In this document: positions 1 to 10,705 of the stretch, one piece after another
Numbering within the stretch: position 1 is the stretch's first letter
Layout of the letters: every line of letters begins with the position of its first letter
Assembly: GCF_014640115.1 (NCBI RefSeq)
Contig: NZ_BMGI01000006.1
Span: 186,001 to 250,000 of the forward strand
DNA: 64,000 nt
DNA from: Sinisalibacter lacisalsi
GTDB taxonomy: Bacteria; Pseudomonadota; Alphaproteobacteria; Rhodobacterales; Rhodobacteraceae
Reading direction: 5' to 3'
Translations under genes and position numbers: made by a program
The notes under the pieces: generated by a model
Database searches by the model: none
What the model saw: the letters and a program-made list of their open reading frames with translations, nothing else
What the model was told of the DNA's origin: nothing

Positions 1-2408
1 TGGATATCGCAGTTCATCACCCCGGCCATGAACTCGACGGGGTGGTTGGCCTTGAGCCAGGCGGTCTGGTAGCTCACCACCGCGTAAGCCGCGGCGTGAG
101 ACTTGTTGAAGCCGTAGTTGGCGAATTTTTCGAGCAGGTCGAACACTTCGGAAGCCTTGGCCTCGTCGACGCCATTTTCCTTCGCGCCCGAAACGAACTT
201 GGGCCGTTCCTTGGCCATTTCCTCGGCGATCTTCTTGCCCATGGCGCGGCGCAAAAGATCGGCGCCGCCGAGCGAATAGCCCGCCATCTCCTGCGCGATC
301 TGCATCACCTGTTCCTGGTAAACGATGATGCCTTGCGTCTCTTCGAGGATGTGGTCGATCAGCGGGTGGATCGAGGCGCGTTCCTTCGCGCCGTTCTTCA
401 CGTCGCAATAGGTGGGGATGTTCTCCATCGGGCCGGGGCGGTAGAGCGCCACGAGGGCCACGATGTCCTCGATGCAGGTGGGTTTCATGCGCCGGAGCGC
501 GTCCATCATGCCGGAACTTTCCACCTGGAACACCGCCACGGTCCGGGCGCTGGCGTAAAGCTCGTAGGTCGCCACGTCGTCGAGCGGGATCGCACCGATA
601 TCGTTCTCGGCCCCCTCGGGCGGGTCGTAGAGCCGCGTGCCATCCGGGCCGGTGTGCAGATCGCGGCCCTGCGAATGGATCAGGTCGATCGCGTTCTGGA
701 TCACGGTGAGCGTTTTCAGCCCGAGGAAGTCGAACTTCACCAGCCCCGCCTGTTCCACCCATTTCATGTTGAACTGGGTGGCGGGCATGTCGGAGCGCGG
801 GTCCTGGTAGAGCGGCACCAGCTCGTCGAGCGGGCGGTCGCCGATCACCACGCCGGCGGCGTGGGTGGAGGCATTGCGCAACAGGCCCTCTACCCGCTGG
901 GCATAATCCAGCAGCCGGGCCACCACCTCCTCGCGCCGCGCTTCCTCGCGCAGGCGCGGCTCGTCCTTCAGCGCCTTCTCGATCGAAACCGGCTTCACCC
1001 CCTCCACCGGGATCATCTTCGACAACCGGTCGACCTGCCCGTAGGGCATCTGCAGCACCCGGCCCACGTCGCGCACGGCGGCCTTCGAGAGCAGCGCGCC
1101 GAAGGTGATGATCTGGGCCACCTTCTCGCGGCCGTATTTCTCTTGCACATACTGGATCACTTCCTCGCGGCGATCCATGCAGAAGTCGATATCGAAGTCG
1201 GGCATGCTCACCCGCTCGGGGTTGAGGAAGCGCTCGAACAGAAGCGAGTAGCGCAAGGGATCAAGGTCGGTGATCGTGAGCGCATAGGCAACGAGGCTGC
1301 CCGCGCCCGAACCCCGGCCCGGCCCTACCGGGATGTCGTGTTCCTTCGCCCACTTGATGAAGTCGGCCACGATCAGGAAATAGCCGGGAAAGCCCATCGA
1401 TTCGATGATGCCAAGCTCGAACGCGAGGCGCTTTTCATAGTCCTCCACCGGTGCGGCGTGGGGAATGACGGCAAGCCGCGCGGCGAGGCCCTCCTGCGCC
1501 TGCCGGCGCAGCTCCTCCACCTCGTCATCGGCGAAGCGCGGCAGGATCGGCTTGCGGCGCTCGGCCATGAAGGCGCAGCGCCTGGCAATCTCGACGGTGT
1601 TTTCCAGCGCCTCGGGCAGATCGGCGAACAGCGTCGCCATTTCCTGTGGGCTCTTGAAATAATGCTGCGGCGTGAGACGGCGGCGCGGCTCCTGCTGGTC
1701 GACGTAAGCGCCGTCGGCGATGCAGATCAGCGCGTCATGCGCCTCGTAGAGATCGGCCTTCGGGAAGTAGACATCGTTTGTGGCGACGATCGGCAAATCC
1801 ATCGCGTAGGCCATCTCGACGAAGCCGCGCTCGGTGAGCCTCTCGGCCTCCGGCAGCCCGCCGCCCTCGCCCGGATGGCGCTGAAGCTCGACGTAGAGCC
1901 GCCCCGCATGGGCGCGCGCGAGCCGGGCCATCAGCGCCTCGGCCTCGGCGCGGTGGCCGATCTGCAGCAGCTGGCCCACCGGCCCCTCGGCGCCGCCCGA
2001 CAGGCAGATCAGCCCCTCGGCATGCGCCTCCAGTTCCTCCAGCGTCACCTGCGGCAGCCCGTCGTGCTTGCCAACGTAGAGGCAGGAGTTGAGCTTCATC
2101 AGGTTCAGGTAGCCCGCCTCGTTCTGCGCCAGCAGCACCAGCGGCGCGGGCGGGCGGGGCTTGGAACCCGGCGCCGGCGCATCCCAGGCCACGGTGATCT
2201 GGCAGCCGAGGATCGGCTGCACCCCGGCGCCCGAGGCCAGCACCGAGAATTCCAGCGCGGCGAACATGTTGTCGGTGTCGGTTACCGCGACGGCAGGCAT
2301 GCCGGCCGCCTCGCACATCCCGGCGAGCTTCTTGACCGGCATCGCCCCTTCGAGAAGCGAATACTCGGTGTGCAGGCGCAGGTGGATGAATCGGGGCTGA
2401 TCGGGCAT
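1..2408 (-). CDS. dnaE: DNA polymerase III subunit alpha (3' end outside window)
   Basis: This is the catalytic subunit of the replicative DNA polymerase. The first 802 residues lie in the window and the rest runs off the left edge. The N-terminus carries a PHP domain beginning [16 protein letters not shown]. The polymerase active site is visible: MPDFDIDFC puts aspartates at 404 and 406, and [10 protein letters not shown] supplies a third at 560, matching the C-family catalytic triad. [10 protein letters not shown] and the [12 protein letters not shown] segment are also typical. The ATG at 2408 opens [13 protein letters not shown], the normal start of the family. A DUF6544-type gene lies 56 bp upstream on the same strand. 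The PHP domain, the length so far and the conserved triad argue for DnaE rather than DnaE2/ImuC. Confidence 0.97.
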   Translation of the reverse strand, partial: MPDQPRFIHLRLHTEYSLLEGAMPVKKLAGMCEAAGMPAVAVTDTDNMFAALEFSVLASGAGVQPILGCQITVAWDAPAPGSKPRPPAPLVLLAQNEAGYLNLMKLNSCLYVGKHDGLPQVTLEELEAHAEGLICLSGGAEGPVGQLLQIGHRAEAEALMARLARAHAGRLYVELQRHPGEGGGLPEAERLTERGFVEMAYAMDLPIVATNDVYFPKADLYEAHDALICIADGAYVDQQEPRRRLTPQHYFKSPQEMATLFADLPEALENTVEIARRCAFMAERRKPILPRFADDEVEELRRQAQEGLAARLAVIPHAAPVEDYEKRLAFELGIIESMGFPGYFLIVADFIKWAKEHDIPVGPGRGSGAGSLVAYALTITDLDPLRYSLLFERFLNPERVSMPDFDIDFCMDRREEVIQYVQEKYGREKVAQIITFGALLSKAAVRDVGRVLQMPYGQVDRLSKMIPVEGVKPVSIEKALKDEPRLREEARREEVVARLLDYAQRVEGLLRNASTHAAGVVIGDRPLDELVPLYQDPRSDMPATQFNMKWVEQAGLVKFDFLGLKTLTVIQNAIDLIHSQGRDLHTGPDGTRLYDPPEGAENDIGAIPLDDVATYELYASARTVAVFQVESSGMMDALRRMKPTCIEDIVALVALYRPGPMENIPTYCDVKNGAKERASIHPLIDHILEETQGIIVYQEQVMQIAQEMAGYSLGGADLLRRAMGKKIAEEMAKERPKFVSGAKENGVDEAKASEVFDLLEKFANYGFNKSHAAAYAVVSYQTAWLKANHPVEFMAGVMNCDI

Positions 2409-2464
2409 GGCGCGAGTGTAGGGCGGCAGGCCGCGGGGGCAAGCCGCGAAATCGTGAATCGGCG

Positions 2465-3277
2465 TCAGCCCCGGGGTGTGAGCGCGGTCACCCGCCCGCG
2501 GAAGTAGGCCTCGTACCCGTCGGGATAATCATACCCGACCTCGGCACCGGTGGGCACGCGCCGCCCGCCGATCTCGACATAATCGAAAAAGCGCCCGCGC
2601 CAGTCGAGCGGGGCCGGGGTGCCATCGGCCAGGGCGGCGGGGCGGTCGCGCGCGAGCACCGACACGATGTCGCCCGCCGCGTCGAGCGTGAAGATGACCT
2701 CGGCCGGCCCGCCCGCCGTCTCGATCCGGGCGGTGATGCCCTCGTCGGTTTCGCCCCAGGAAATCTGGCGGTTCACCAGCATCGCATCGGGGGCCCAGGG
2801 CAACTCGGCAAGGTAGCGCAGGCCTTCGCCCAGCGCCATTTCGGGGCCCGAGCTGGCATCGAGACGGATGGCGCCGAACAGGCGGACCTCGAGCAGCCCC
2901 TCGCCGTTTTCATAAGCGTCGAGCACGCGCACCACCGGCACCGGGCCAAGGCGCATCCGCGCCACCCATGCAAAGCCCGGCTGGGCGGTGGCGATCGTCT
3001 GGCGCGCCGCCATCGCCTGCCAGTTTGCGCCTTTCTTCAACCGCATCTCGGCGGCCTGTTCGAGGAAGATCGCGGGCGCCGGAACGCCACCCGCAAGGCC
3101 CCGCATGGCGAAGGCCCCGATCGCCTCGGGCAGATCGTCGCGCGCCGCGCCGGCGGGCGCTGCCGCCAGTCGCGCCTCGAGCCGGTCGAGGTCACGCGAG
3201 AACCGCGCGCCCAGCACCAGTAGCGCCACCAGCACCACGCCCAGTGCGAGAATGATCACGAAAACGGCGGTTTTCAC
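2465..3277 (-). CDS. DUF6544-type membrane-anchored protein of unknown function
   Basis: A 270-residue protein with one N-terminal membrane segment (about residues 3-24, hydrophobic [17 protein letters not shown]) followed by a soluble region that would sit outside the membrane. The middle reads [24 protein letters not shown] and later [17 protein letters not shown], a pattern I associate with the DUF6544 family. No catalytic motif can be named. It lies upstream of dnaE on the same strand and divergent from xdhA. Function unknown. Confidence 0.75.
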   Translation of the reverse strand: MKTAVFVIILALGVVLVALLVLGARFSRDLDRLEARLAAAPAGAARDDLPEAIGAFAMRGLAGGVPAPAIFLEQAAEMRLKKGANWQAMAARQTIATAQPGFAWVARMRLGPVPVVRVLDAYENGEGLLEVRLFGAIRLDASSGPEMALGEGLRYLAELPWAPDAMLVNRQISWGETDEGITARIETAGGPAEVIFTLDAAGDIVSVLARDRPAALADGTPAPLDWRGRFFDYVEIGGRRVPTGAEVGYDYPDGYEAYFRGRVTALTPRG

Positions 3278-3459
3278 GGCAAAGCCCTCCCTGTTCCGCC
3301 CCCTGATCGCACAGGTTTGATCCCGCGGCCTTGCCCCAGATCAAGCCCGGCTTGCCTTGAGCGGCTTTCTGCGCTTTTCTGGCGGCAACGATAACCCCGC
3401 CCTTCTACGCCGCATCGAAGGGTTGCCGGGGCCAACAGGGTAAGGCGGCGGACACTTGC

Positions 3460-4839
3460 ATGGATATCGCGTTTCTTCTCAACGGAGAGACCGTCGCGCT
3501 GAGGAACGTCGATCCGACGGTCACGGCGCTTGACTGGCTGCGCGAGGCGCGCGGACTGACCGGCACCAAGGAAGGCTGCAACGAAGGCGATTGCGGCGCC
3601 TGCACGGTGATGGTGACCGACGCGCAGGACAGCCGCGCGCTCAACGCCTGCCTTCTGTTCCTGCCGCAGCTCGACGGCAAGGCACTCACCACCGTCGAGG
3701 GGCTGTCCGCGCCCGACGGCAGCCTGCACCCGGTGCAGGCGGCGATGGTCGAGCACCACGGCAGCCAGTGTGGCTTCTGCACGCCGGGCATCGTGGTGAG
3801 CCTCGCGGCCGGCCGGATCGCAGGCGAGACCGACCACGCCCGCCAGCTCGCGGGCAACCTCTGCCGCTGCACCGGCTACGCCCCGATTCTGAAGGCCGCC
3901 AATATCGCCGTGCACAAGCCGGTGCCGAAATGGCTGCGCGGCCTGCCCGCCGGCCCCGGCCCGCGCGGCGCTTCCGAGGCGCAATTGCCGGCGACGGCCG
4001 AGGCGCTCGCGGCGTTTCTCACTGCCCATCCCGAGGCCCGGATCATCGCCGGGGCGACCGATGTGGCGCTCTGGGTCAACAAGCAGTTCCGCGATCTCGG
4101 CGAAGTGGTCTTCGTCAGCCAGATCGAGGAGATGGCCCGGATCGAGACCGCGCCCTACATGATACGCATCGGCGCTTCGGCCAGCATCGAGGCGCTGCGC
4201 CTCGCCATGGCCGAACATCACCCGCATTTCGCCGCCATGCTCGCGCGCTTCGCCTCCGCCCAGGTGCGCGGCGCGGCCACCGTCGGCGGCAACATCGCCA
4301 ACGGCTCGCCGATCGGCGACGCGCCGCCGCCGCTGATCGCGCTGGGAGCCACGCTGATCCTGCGCCGGGGCGATGCCACGCGCGAGATCGCGCTGGAGGA
4401 TTTCTTCATCGACTACGGCAAGCAGGACATCGCACCCGGCGAATTCGTCGAGGCCGTGACGGTGCCGCGCGAGCCCGGACAGGCGAGCCGCCTGCGCGTC
4501 TACAAACTCTCAAAAAGGTTCGATCAGGATATTTCCGCCGTGCTCGGCGCCTTCAATATCGTCATCGAGGACGGAAAAGTGAAATCGGCGCGGATCGTCT
4601 ACGGCGGCATGGCGGGCACGCCGAAACGCGCCCGTGCGGTCGAGGCAGCGCTCACCGGCCAGCCCTGGACAAGGGCCAGCGTCGAGGCCGCGATGGCGGC
4701 GATCGCGCAGGATTTCACCCCGCTCAGCGACATGCGCGCCTCGATGAGCTATCGCCTCGGCGGCGCAGCGAACCTGCTCATGCGCTACTGGCTCGAGGAT
4801 CAGGGCGCGGTCGTGACCGTCGGGGAGGTGTCGCCATGA
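3460..4839 (+). CDS. xdhA: Xanthine dehydrogenase small subunit (2Fe-2S/FAD)
   Basis: Electron-transfer subunit of the molybdenum enzyme that oxidises hypoxanthine to xanthine and urate. Residues 1-160 form two 2Fe-2S domains: the plant-type cluster uses C40, C45, C48 and C64, and the second uses C104, C107, C135 and C137 (SQCGFCTPG, CRCTGY). Residues about 175-340 are the FAD-binding domain with VGGNIANGSPIGDAPP, followed by the CO-dehydrogenase flavoprotein C-terminal domain. At 459 residues it has the normal length for the split bacterial XdhA. Its TGA overlaps the xdhB start (ATGA), so the two are translationally coupled. The first ATG gives the expected N-terminus. Confidence 0.96.
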   Translation: MDIAFLLNGETVALRNVDPTVTALDWLREARGLTGTKEGCNEGDCGACTVMVTDAQDSRALNACLLFLPQLDGKALTTVEGLSAPDGSLHPVQAAMVEHHGSQCGFCTPGIVVSLAAGRIAGETDHARQLAGNLCRCTGYAPILKAANIAVHKPVPKWLRGLPAGPGPRGASEAQLPATAEALAAFLTAHPEARIIAGATDVALWVNKQFRDLGEVVFVSQIEEMARIETAPYMIRIGASASIEALRLAMAEHHPHFAAMLARFASAQVRGAATVGGNIANGSPIGDAPPPLIALGATLILRRGDATREIALEDFFIDYGKQDIAPGEFVEAVTVPREPGQASRLRVYKLSKRFDQDISAVLGAFNIVIEDGKVKSARIVYGGMAGTPKRARAVEAALTGQPWTRASVEAAMAAIAQDFTPLSDMRASMSYRLGGAANLLMRYWLEDQGAVVTVGEVSP

Positions 4840-7112
4840 GCGTTTCCAAAGCCCTGCCGCACGACAGCGCCACCCTTCACGTCACCGGCGCGGCGCGCTA
4901 CATCGACGACATCCCCACCCCGCCGGGCACGCTGCACCTTGCCTTCGGGCTCTCGGACGCGGCGCGCGGGGTAATCGCCTCGGCCGATCTTTCCGCCGTG
5001 CGCGCAGCGCCGGGGGTGGTGGCGGTGCTCACCGCCGCCGATCTCGACCGGCCCACCGATTGCTCCCCCGCCGCGCATGATGAACCGCTCCTCGCCACCG
5101 GCGAGGTGCATTACCACGGCCAGCCGATCTTCCTCGTGATCGCCACCAGCCACCGCGCGGCCCGGGCGGCGGCGCGGCTGGGCGAGATCGTGATCGACCC
5201 GCGCCCGGCGATCCTCAGCATCGACGACGCGCTCGCCGCCGGCAGCCATTTCGAGGGCGGCCCGCTCACCTGGGTGCGCGGCGATGTCGAGGCGGCGCTG
5301 GCCGAGGCGGCCCACGTGATCGAGGGCGAGATCGAGATCGGTGGCCAGGAGCATTTCTACCTCGAAGGCCAGGCCGCGCTGGCGCTGCCCGGCGAGGCGG
5401 GAGAGATGCAGGTGCACTCCTCCACCCAGCACCCCACCGAGGTTCAGCACAAGGTGGCCGAGGCGCTTGGGGTGCACATGAGCGCGGTCCGGGTCGAGAC
5501 CCGGCGCATGGGCGGCGGTTTCGGCGGCAAGGAGAGCCAGGGCAACTGGCTCGCGGTGGCCTGTGCCGTCGCGGCGCAAAAAACCGGCCGTCCCTGCAAG
5601 ATGCGCTACGACCGCGACGACGACATGACGATCACCGGCAAGCGCCACGATCTGCGCATCCGCTACCGCGCCGGGGTGAACGCGGGCGGGCGGCTGCTCG
5701 GCGTCGATTTCACCCATCATGTGCGCGCGGGCTGGTCGGCCGATCTCACCGCGCCGGTGGCCGACCGCGCCATGCTGCACGCCGACAACGCCTATTTCAT
5801 CCCCGCGCTCCGGATCGAAAGCCACCGGCTGCGCACCAACACCGCCTCGGCCACCGCCTTTCGCGGCTTCGGCGGGCCGCAGGGCATGCTCGGCATCGAA
5901 CGGGTGATCGACCACGTCGCCCATCACCTCGGGCTCGACCCGCTCGCCGTGCGGCGCAAGAATTTCTACACCAAGACCAAGGTGCAGGAGACGCATTACG
6001 GCCAGCCGGTGAAAGGCTTCGTGCTGCCCGACATGGTCAAGGTGCTGGTCGACAGCTCGAACTACGAGGAGCGGCGCGCGGCGATCGCGGCGTGGAACGC
6101 CGAGAACGACGTGCTCAAGCGCGGCATCGCGCTCACCCCGGTGAAATTCGGCATCAGCTTCACGCTCACCCACCTCAACCAGGCCGGCGCGCTGGTGCAC
6201 GTCTACCAGGACGGCTCGGTGCACCTCAACCACGGCGGCACCGAGATGGGCCAGGGGCTGAACCAGAAGGTGGCGCAGGTGGCCGCCAGCGCGTTCGGCA
6301 TCGGCATGGGCCGGGTGCAGATCACCGCGACCGATACCCACAAGGTGCCCAACACCTCCGCCACCGCCGCGTCCTCCGGCTCCGACTTGAACGGCATGGC
6401 GGTGAAGGCGGCCTGCGACGAGATCAGGGGCCGGATGGCTCGATATCTGTCAGCCACCCACGGGCTGAAACCGCGCCAGATCGCCTTCAAGGGCGGAAAA
6501 GTGCATGTCGGGGGCTTGCGCCTATCCTTCACCGAGGCCGCGAAGGCCTGCTACGAGGGCCGCGTGAGCCTTTCGGCCACGGGGTTCTACAAGACCCCCG
6601 AAATCAGCTGGGACCGCAGCACGGGCACCGGTCATCCGTTCTACTACTTCGCCCTCGGCGCGGCGGTGACGGAAGTGGTGATCGACACGCTCAGCGGCGA
6701 GTATCGCCTCTTGCGCACCGACATCCTGCACGATGTCGGCGAGAGCCTGAACCCGGCGATCGACATGGGCCAGATCGAGGGCGGCTTCGTGCAGGGCGCG
6801 GGCTGGCTCACCACCGAGGAACTGGTCTGGGATGACGAGGGCCGGCTGCGCACCCATGCCCCCTCCACCTACAAGATCCCCACCGCCTCCGACATGCCGG
6901 AAGTGTTCAATATCGCGCTCTGGGGCGAACCCAACAGCCTGCCGACGATCTACCGCTCGAAGGCGGTGGGCGAACCGCCGCTGATGCTCGGGATCTCGGC
7001 ACTGATGGCGCTATCGGACGCGGTCGCGGCCTGTGGCACGGATTACCCCGCGCTCGATGCCCCCGCCACGCCCGAACGCGTGCTGATGGCCGCCCGGCGG
7101 GTGCGCCGGTGA
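4836..7112 (+). CDS. xdhB: Xanthine dehydrogenase molybdopterin-binding subunit
   Basis: Catalytic subunit of about 758 residues that binds the molybdenum cofactor and hydroxylates the purine ring. The start was set at the ATG inside the ATGA overlap with xdhA; the reading frame stays open further upstream, but that part lies antisense-like over xdhA and is not coding. Visible family motifs are GQEHFYLEGQ, MGGGFGGKES, TAFRGFGGPQG and VGEPPLMLG near the C-terminus, where Glu713 is the expected catalytic base. Its stop TGA overlaps the GTG start of xdhC. Together with xdhA it makes the alpha2beta2 enzyme known from Rhodobacter capsulatus. Confidence 0.96.
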   Translation: MSVSKALPHDSATLHVTGAARYIDDIPTPPGTLHLAFGLSDAARGVIASADLSAVRAAPGVVAVLTAADLDRPTDCSPAAHDEPLLATGEVHYHGQPIFLVIATSHRAARAAARLGEIVIDPRPAILSIDDALAAGSHFEGGPLTWVRGDVEAALAEAAHVIEGEIEIGGQEHFYLEGQAALALPGEAGEMQVHSSTQHPTEVQHKVAEALGVHMSAVRVETRRMGGGFGGKESQGNWLAVACAVAAQKTGRPCKMRYDRDDDMTITGKRHDLRIRYRAGVNAGGRLLGVDFTHHVRAGWSADLTAPVADRAMLHADNAYFIPALRIESHRLRTNTASATAFRGFGGPQGMLGIERVIDHVAHHLGLDPLAVRRKNFYTKTKVQETHYGQPVKGFVLPDMVKVLVDSSNYEERRAAIAAWNAENDVLKRGIALTPVKFGISFTLTHLNQAGALVHVYQDGSVHLNHGGTEMGQGLNQKVAQVAASAFGIGMGRVQITATDTHKVPNTSATAASSGSDLNGMAVKAACDEIRGRMARYLSATHGLKPRQIAFKGGKVHVGGLRLSFTEAAKACYEGRVSLSATGFYKTPEISWDRSTGTGHPFYYFALGAAVTEVVIDTLSGEYRLLRTDILHDVGESLNPAIDMGQIEGGFVQGAGWLTTEELVWDDEGRLRTHAPSTYKIPTASDMPEVFNIALWGEPNSLPTIYRSKAVGEPPLMLGISALMALSDAVAACGTDYPALDAPATPERVLMAARRVRR

Positions 7113-8101
7113 GCCTCGACCGCGCCACCCTCGCCAGCGCCGTCGCTGCGCAGGGGAGCGTGGTGCGCGTGGTGGTGGCCGAGGTGCTCGGCTCGGCCCC
7201 GCGCGAAGTGGGGGCGGCGATGCTGGTCTGGCCCGGTGGGCAGGAAGGCACCATCGGCGGCGGCGCGCTGGAATACGAGGCGGCGGCACAGGCCCGCGAG
7301 ATGCTTGCCCGGGGCGAGGCGCGCGCCAGCCGCAAGGCCCTGCTCGGGCCCGACCTCGGCCAATGCTGCGGCGGCGCGGTCACGCTCCTGTTCGAAGCTT
7401 GGGATGCCGACGCCCTCGCCGCGCTGACCGACACCCTCCACGCCCGCCCCGTCGATGACGGCGCCAGCCAAACGCCGCCGCTCGCGGTGGTGCGCCTGCG
7501 CGCGCAGGCGCGGCGCTCGGGCGCGCGCCCGAGCCCCCGCCTGGTCGAGGGCTGGTTCGTCGAACCCCTCAGCGCCACCCGGGCCCCGGTCTGGATCTGG
7601 GGCGCGGGCCATGTCGGGCGCGCGCTCGTGGAGACGCTCGCGCCACACCCCGGCCTCGCGCTCACCTGGCTCGACACCGGCGCGGACCGCTTTCCCGCCA
7701 CGATCCCCGCGGGCGTCACCCACCGCAGCGCGCCGGATCTCGCCGCCGCCGCCGCCGATGCCCCGGCAAACGCGCATCACATCGTGCTCACCTATTCCCA
7801 CGCCTTCGATCTTGCCCTCTGCGACGCCCTGCTCGGCCACGGCTTCGCCGGTCTCGGGCTGATCGGCTCCGCCACCAAGTGGGCCCGGTTCCGCGCAAGA
7901 CTTGGGCAGATGGGCCACCGGCCCGATGCGATCGCACGCATCCGCTGCCCGGTGGGCGAAAAGCGCCTCGGCAAACATCCGCAGGCCATTGCCGTGGGCG
8001 TCGCCTACGGGCTACTCATGGAACTGGCACAAAACGAGGCGGAACGCCCGGCGCCAGGGGACGAGGGGAACGGGGATGACAGACGCGCTCTTGACGCTTG
8101 A
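7109..8101 (+). CDS. xdhC: Xanthine dehydrogenase accessory protein XdhC
   Basis: A 330-residue chaperone that binds the molybdenum cofactor and passes it, sulfurated, to XdhB. The N-terminal XdhC/CoxI domain contains LGQCCGGAVTLLFEAW (residues about 86-101) with the conserved cysteine pair. The C-terminal half is a Rossmann-like domain starting VWIWGAGHVGRALVETL. The start is a GTG that overlaps the stop of xdhB. The end overlaps the next gene, an ABC transporter ATPase, by 26 bp, which ties purine oxidation to the transporter genes that follow. Confidence 0.93.
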   Translation: MSLDRATLASAVAAQGSVVRVVVAEVLGSAPREVGAAMLVWPGGQEGTIGGGALEYEAAAQAREMLARGEARASRKALLGPDLGQCCGGAVTLLFEAWDADALAALTDTLHARPVDDGASQTPPLAVVRLRAQARRSGARPSPRLVEGWFVEPLSATRAPVWIWGAGHVGRALVETLAPHPGLALTWLDTGADRFPATIPAGVTHRSAPDLAAAAADAPANAHHIVLTYSHAFDLALCDALLGHGFAGLGLIGSATKWARFRARLGQMGHRPDAIARIRCPVGEKRLGKHPQAIAVGVAYGLLMELAQNEAERPAPGDEGNGDDRRALDA

Positions 8102-9617
8102 GGGCCTGACCAAGGCCTATCCGGGCGTGGTCGCCAATGACGACGTGTCCTTTCAGATCAAGCCCGGCGAGGTGCACGCGCTTCTCGGCGAAAACGGCGC
8201 CGGCAAGTCGACGCTGGTCAAGACCATCTACGGGCTCGTCAAACCCGACGCCGGCCGGATGCTGCTGAACGGCACGCCCTTCGCCCCGGCCAACCCGCGC
8301 GCGGCGCGGGCCGCGGGCGTGGCGATGGTGTTTCAGCATTTCTCGCTGTTCGACGCGCTGAGCGTCGCCGAAAACGTCGCGCTCGGCATGGACGATCCAC
8401 CCGGCCAGCGCCAACTCGGCGCGCGCATCCGCGAGGTCAGCGAAGCCTACGGCCTGCCGCTCGATCCCGACCGCACCGTCGGCGATCTCTCGGCCGGCGA
8501 GCGCCAGCGCGTCGAGATCGTGCGCTGCCTGCTGCAGAACCCCAAGCTCCTGATCATGGACGAGCCCACCTCGGTGCTCACCCCGCAGGAAGTGCAGATC
8601 CTGTTCACGACGCTGCGCAAGCTCGCCGCCGAGGGCACCTCGATCCTCTACATCAGCCACAAGCTCGAAGAGATCCGCAACCTGTGCGAAGATGCCACGG
8701 TGCTCCGGCTCGGCCGCGTGGTGGCCACCTGCGACCCGCGCGAGAAAACCGCGCGTGACCTGGCCGAGATGATGGTGGGGAGCGTGCTGCACCAGCCCGA
8801 ACGCGAGGGCGGCGAATCCGGCGAGGTGCTGCTCGAGGTCACCGGCCTGAGCCTGCCCGCGCCCAGCGACTTCGGAACACCGCTGCGCGAGATCGGCTTC
8901 ACCCTGCGCGCCGGCGAGGTGCTCGGGATCGGAGGGGTCGCGGGGAACGGTCAGGACGAACTGCTGGCCGCGCTCTCGGGCGAGCGCCCGGCGCCACCCG
9001 GCATGATCTCGCTGCGGGGGCGCGACGTCGGCCGCCTGCGCCCCACTGCGCGCCGCGCGCTCGGGCTGCTGGCCGCGCCGGAAGAACGCCTCGGCCACGC
9101 CGCCGCGCCGGAGATGAGCCTGACCGAAAACGCCCTGCTCACCGGCGACGTGCGCGAGCGGCTTTCGACGCGCGGTTTCATCCACTGGGGCAAGGCGCGC
9201 GATTTCGCCACCCGGGTGATCGAGCGTTTCGACGTGCGCACCCCGGGGGCCGAAACGGCGGCGGGCGCGCTCTCCGGCGGCAACCTGCAGAAATTCGTCA
9301 TCGGGCGAGAAATCCTGCAAAAACCCGATGTCTTTGTCGTCAACCAGCCCACCTGGGGCGTCGACGCCTCCGCCGCCGCCGCGATCCGGCAGGCGCTGCT
9401 CGACCTCGCCGAGACCGGGGCCGGCGTGGTGGTGATCAGCCAGGATCTCGACGAGTTGATGGACATCGCCGACCATTTCACCGCACTCAATGAAGGCCGC
9501 CTCGCCCCGATCCGGCCCGCGCGCGGGCTGACCATCGAGGAGGTCGGCCTGATGATGGGCGGCGCGCATGACATGGACGTGGCCGACGAAAACGCCATCG
9601 CGGAGGTGCAGGCATGA
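8076..9617 (+). CDS. ABC importer ATPase, two fused ABC domains (BMP/nucleoside type)
   Basis: A 513-residue cytoplasmic ATPase with tandem ABC domains, as in NupA and other sugar- or nucleoside-type importers. The first domain has Walker A GENGAGKST and signature LSAGERQRVEI. The second has the weakened P-loop GGVAGNGQDELL normal for this family and LSGGNLQKFVIGREIL. The ATG at 8076 gives MTDALLTLEGLTKAYPGVVAND; the frame is open upstream into xdhC but that part shows no homologous pattern. It overlaps xdhC by 26 bp and the first permease by the ATGA motif. Substrate inferred from context as a purine base or nucleoside. Confidence 0.92.
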   Translation: MTDALLTLEGLTKAYPGVVANDDVSFQIKPGEVHALLGENGAGKSTLVKTIYGLVKPDAGRMLLNGTPFAPANPRAARAAGVAMVFQHFSLFDALSVAENVALGMDDPPGQRQLGARIREVSEAYGLPLDPDRTVGDLSAGERQRVEIVRCLLQNPKLLIMDEPTSVLTPQEVQILFTTLRKLAAEGTSILYISHKLEEIRNLCEDATVLRLGRVVATCDPREKTARDLAEMMVGSVLHQPEREGGESGEVLLEVTGLSLPAPSDFGTPLREIGFTLRAGEVLGIGGVAGNGQDELLAALSGERPAPPGMISLRGRDVGRLRPTARRALGLLAAPEERLGHAAAPEMSLTENALLTGDVRERLSTRGFIHWGKARDFATRVIERFDVRTPGAETAAGALSGGNLQKFVIGREILQKPDVFVVNQPTWGVDASAAAAIRQALLDLAETGAGVVVISQDLDELMDIADHFTALNEGRLAPIRPARGLTIEEVGLMMGGAHDMDVADENAIAEVQA

Positions 9618-10705
9618 GGTTCGCACTGGAAAAACGCCCCGCACCCTCGCGGCTGATGCTCGGGCTCACCCCTCTTTTCGCGGTGATCGCCACCATGCTG
9701 GCGGGCGGGGTGATGTTCTGGGCGCTCGGCGCCAACCCGGTTGAGGCGATCCGCACGATCTTCCTCGACCCGCTGTTCGATCCCACCTTCGGCGCCTATT
9801 CCCGCCCGCAGCTGCTGGTCAAGGCGGCCCCCCTGATCCTGATCGCCATCGGCCTCTCGCTCGGGTTCAAGGCCGGGATCTGGAACATCGGCGCCGAGGG
9901 GCAATACATCATCGGCGCGGTGGTGGGTGCGGCCGTGGGGCTGGCCTTCTACCCGACCGAAAGCCGCCTGATCTTCCCCGCCATGGTGATCGCCGGCGCG
10001 CTCGGCGGCTGGGCCTGGGCTATGATCCCGGCGATCCTGAAAACCCGCCTCGGCACCAACGAGATCCTGGTTTCGCTGATGCTGGTCTACGTCGCCGAGA
10101 ACATTCTCGCCTCGGTCGCCTCGGGCGTGCTGAAAAACCCCGAGGGGCGCGGCTTTCCCGGCAGCCGCAACTTCGCGCGCGACTACCCGGCCGCCTCAAA
10201 CCTCGAACTTCTTCCCGGCACGGGGATGCACTGGGGCGTCGTCGCCGCCTTCATCGCGGTGATCGCGGCCTACGTGCTGATGACGCGCCACAAGATGGGC
10301 TTTTCCATCCGGCTCACCGGCGAGGCCCCGCGCGCGGCGCGCTTCGCCGGGGTGAACCCCACGCGGCTGGTGGTGTTCAGCCTCGGCATGGCGGGCGCGC
10401 TCGCCGGCATGGCCGGGCTGTTCGAGGTCACCGGCCCCGCCGGGCAGATCTCGATCGACTTCGGCTCGGGCTATGGCTTCACCGCGATCATCGTCGCCTT
10501 CCTCGGTCGCCTCCACCCCGTCGGCATTCTGCTCGCGGGCCTCTTGATGGCGCTCACCTATATCGGCGGCGAACTGGCCCAGCTCATGCTCGGCATGCCC
10601 GCCGCCGCGATTCAGCTGTTCCAGGGGATGCTCTTGTTCTTCCTGCTGGCGATGGATGTCTTCGCCAACTACCGCATCCGCATCAAGACGAGGGAGGCGG
10701 CATGA
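9614..10705 (+). CDS. ABC importer permease 1 (BPD_transp_2 family)
   Basis: A 363-residue inner-membrane permease with about nine hydrophobic segments. The motif NIGAEGQYIIGAVVGA (residues about 93-108) and GFTAIIVAFLGRLHPVGILLAGLL near the C-terminus are typical of the larger permease of BMP-type nucleoside importers. It starts within the ATGA overlap with the ATPase gene. Its stop codon overlaps the ATG of a 46-codon open spacer that leads to the second permease. Confidence 0.92.
   Translation: MRFALEKRPAPSRLMLGLTPLFAVIATMLAGGVMFWALGANPVEAIRTIFLDPLFDPTFGAYSRPQLLVKAAPLILIAIGLSLGFKAGIWNIGAEGQYIIGAVVGAAVGLAFYPTESRLIFPAMVIAGALGGWAWAMIPAILKTRLGTNEILVSLMLVYVAENILASVASGVLKNPEGRGFPGSRNFARDYPAASNLELLPGTGMHWGVVAAFIAVIAAYVLMTRHKMGFSIRLTGEAPRAARFAGVNPTRLVVFSLGMAGALAGMAGLFEVTGPAGQISIDFGSGYGFTAIIVAFLGRLHPVGILLAGLLMALTYIGGELAQLMLGMPAAAIQLFQGMLLFFLLAMDVFANYRIRIKTREAA

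Noticed and set aside
42-2507. Long plus-strand ORF of about 820 codons opposite dnaE
   Set aside because: It is a high-GC shadow frame; the minus strand encodes DnaE with intact catalytic residues, and the plus-strand protein is His/Arg-rich without any domain.
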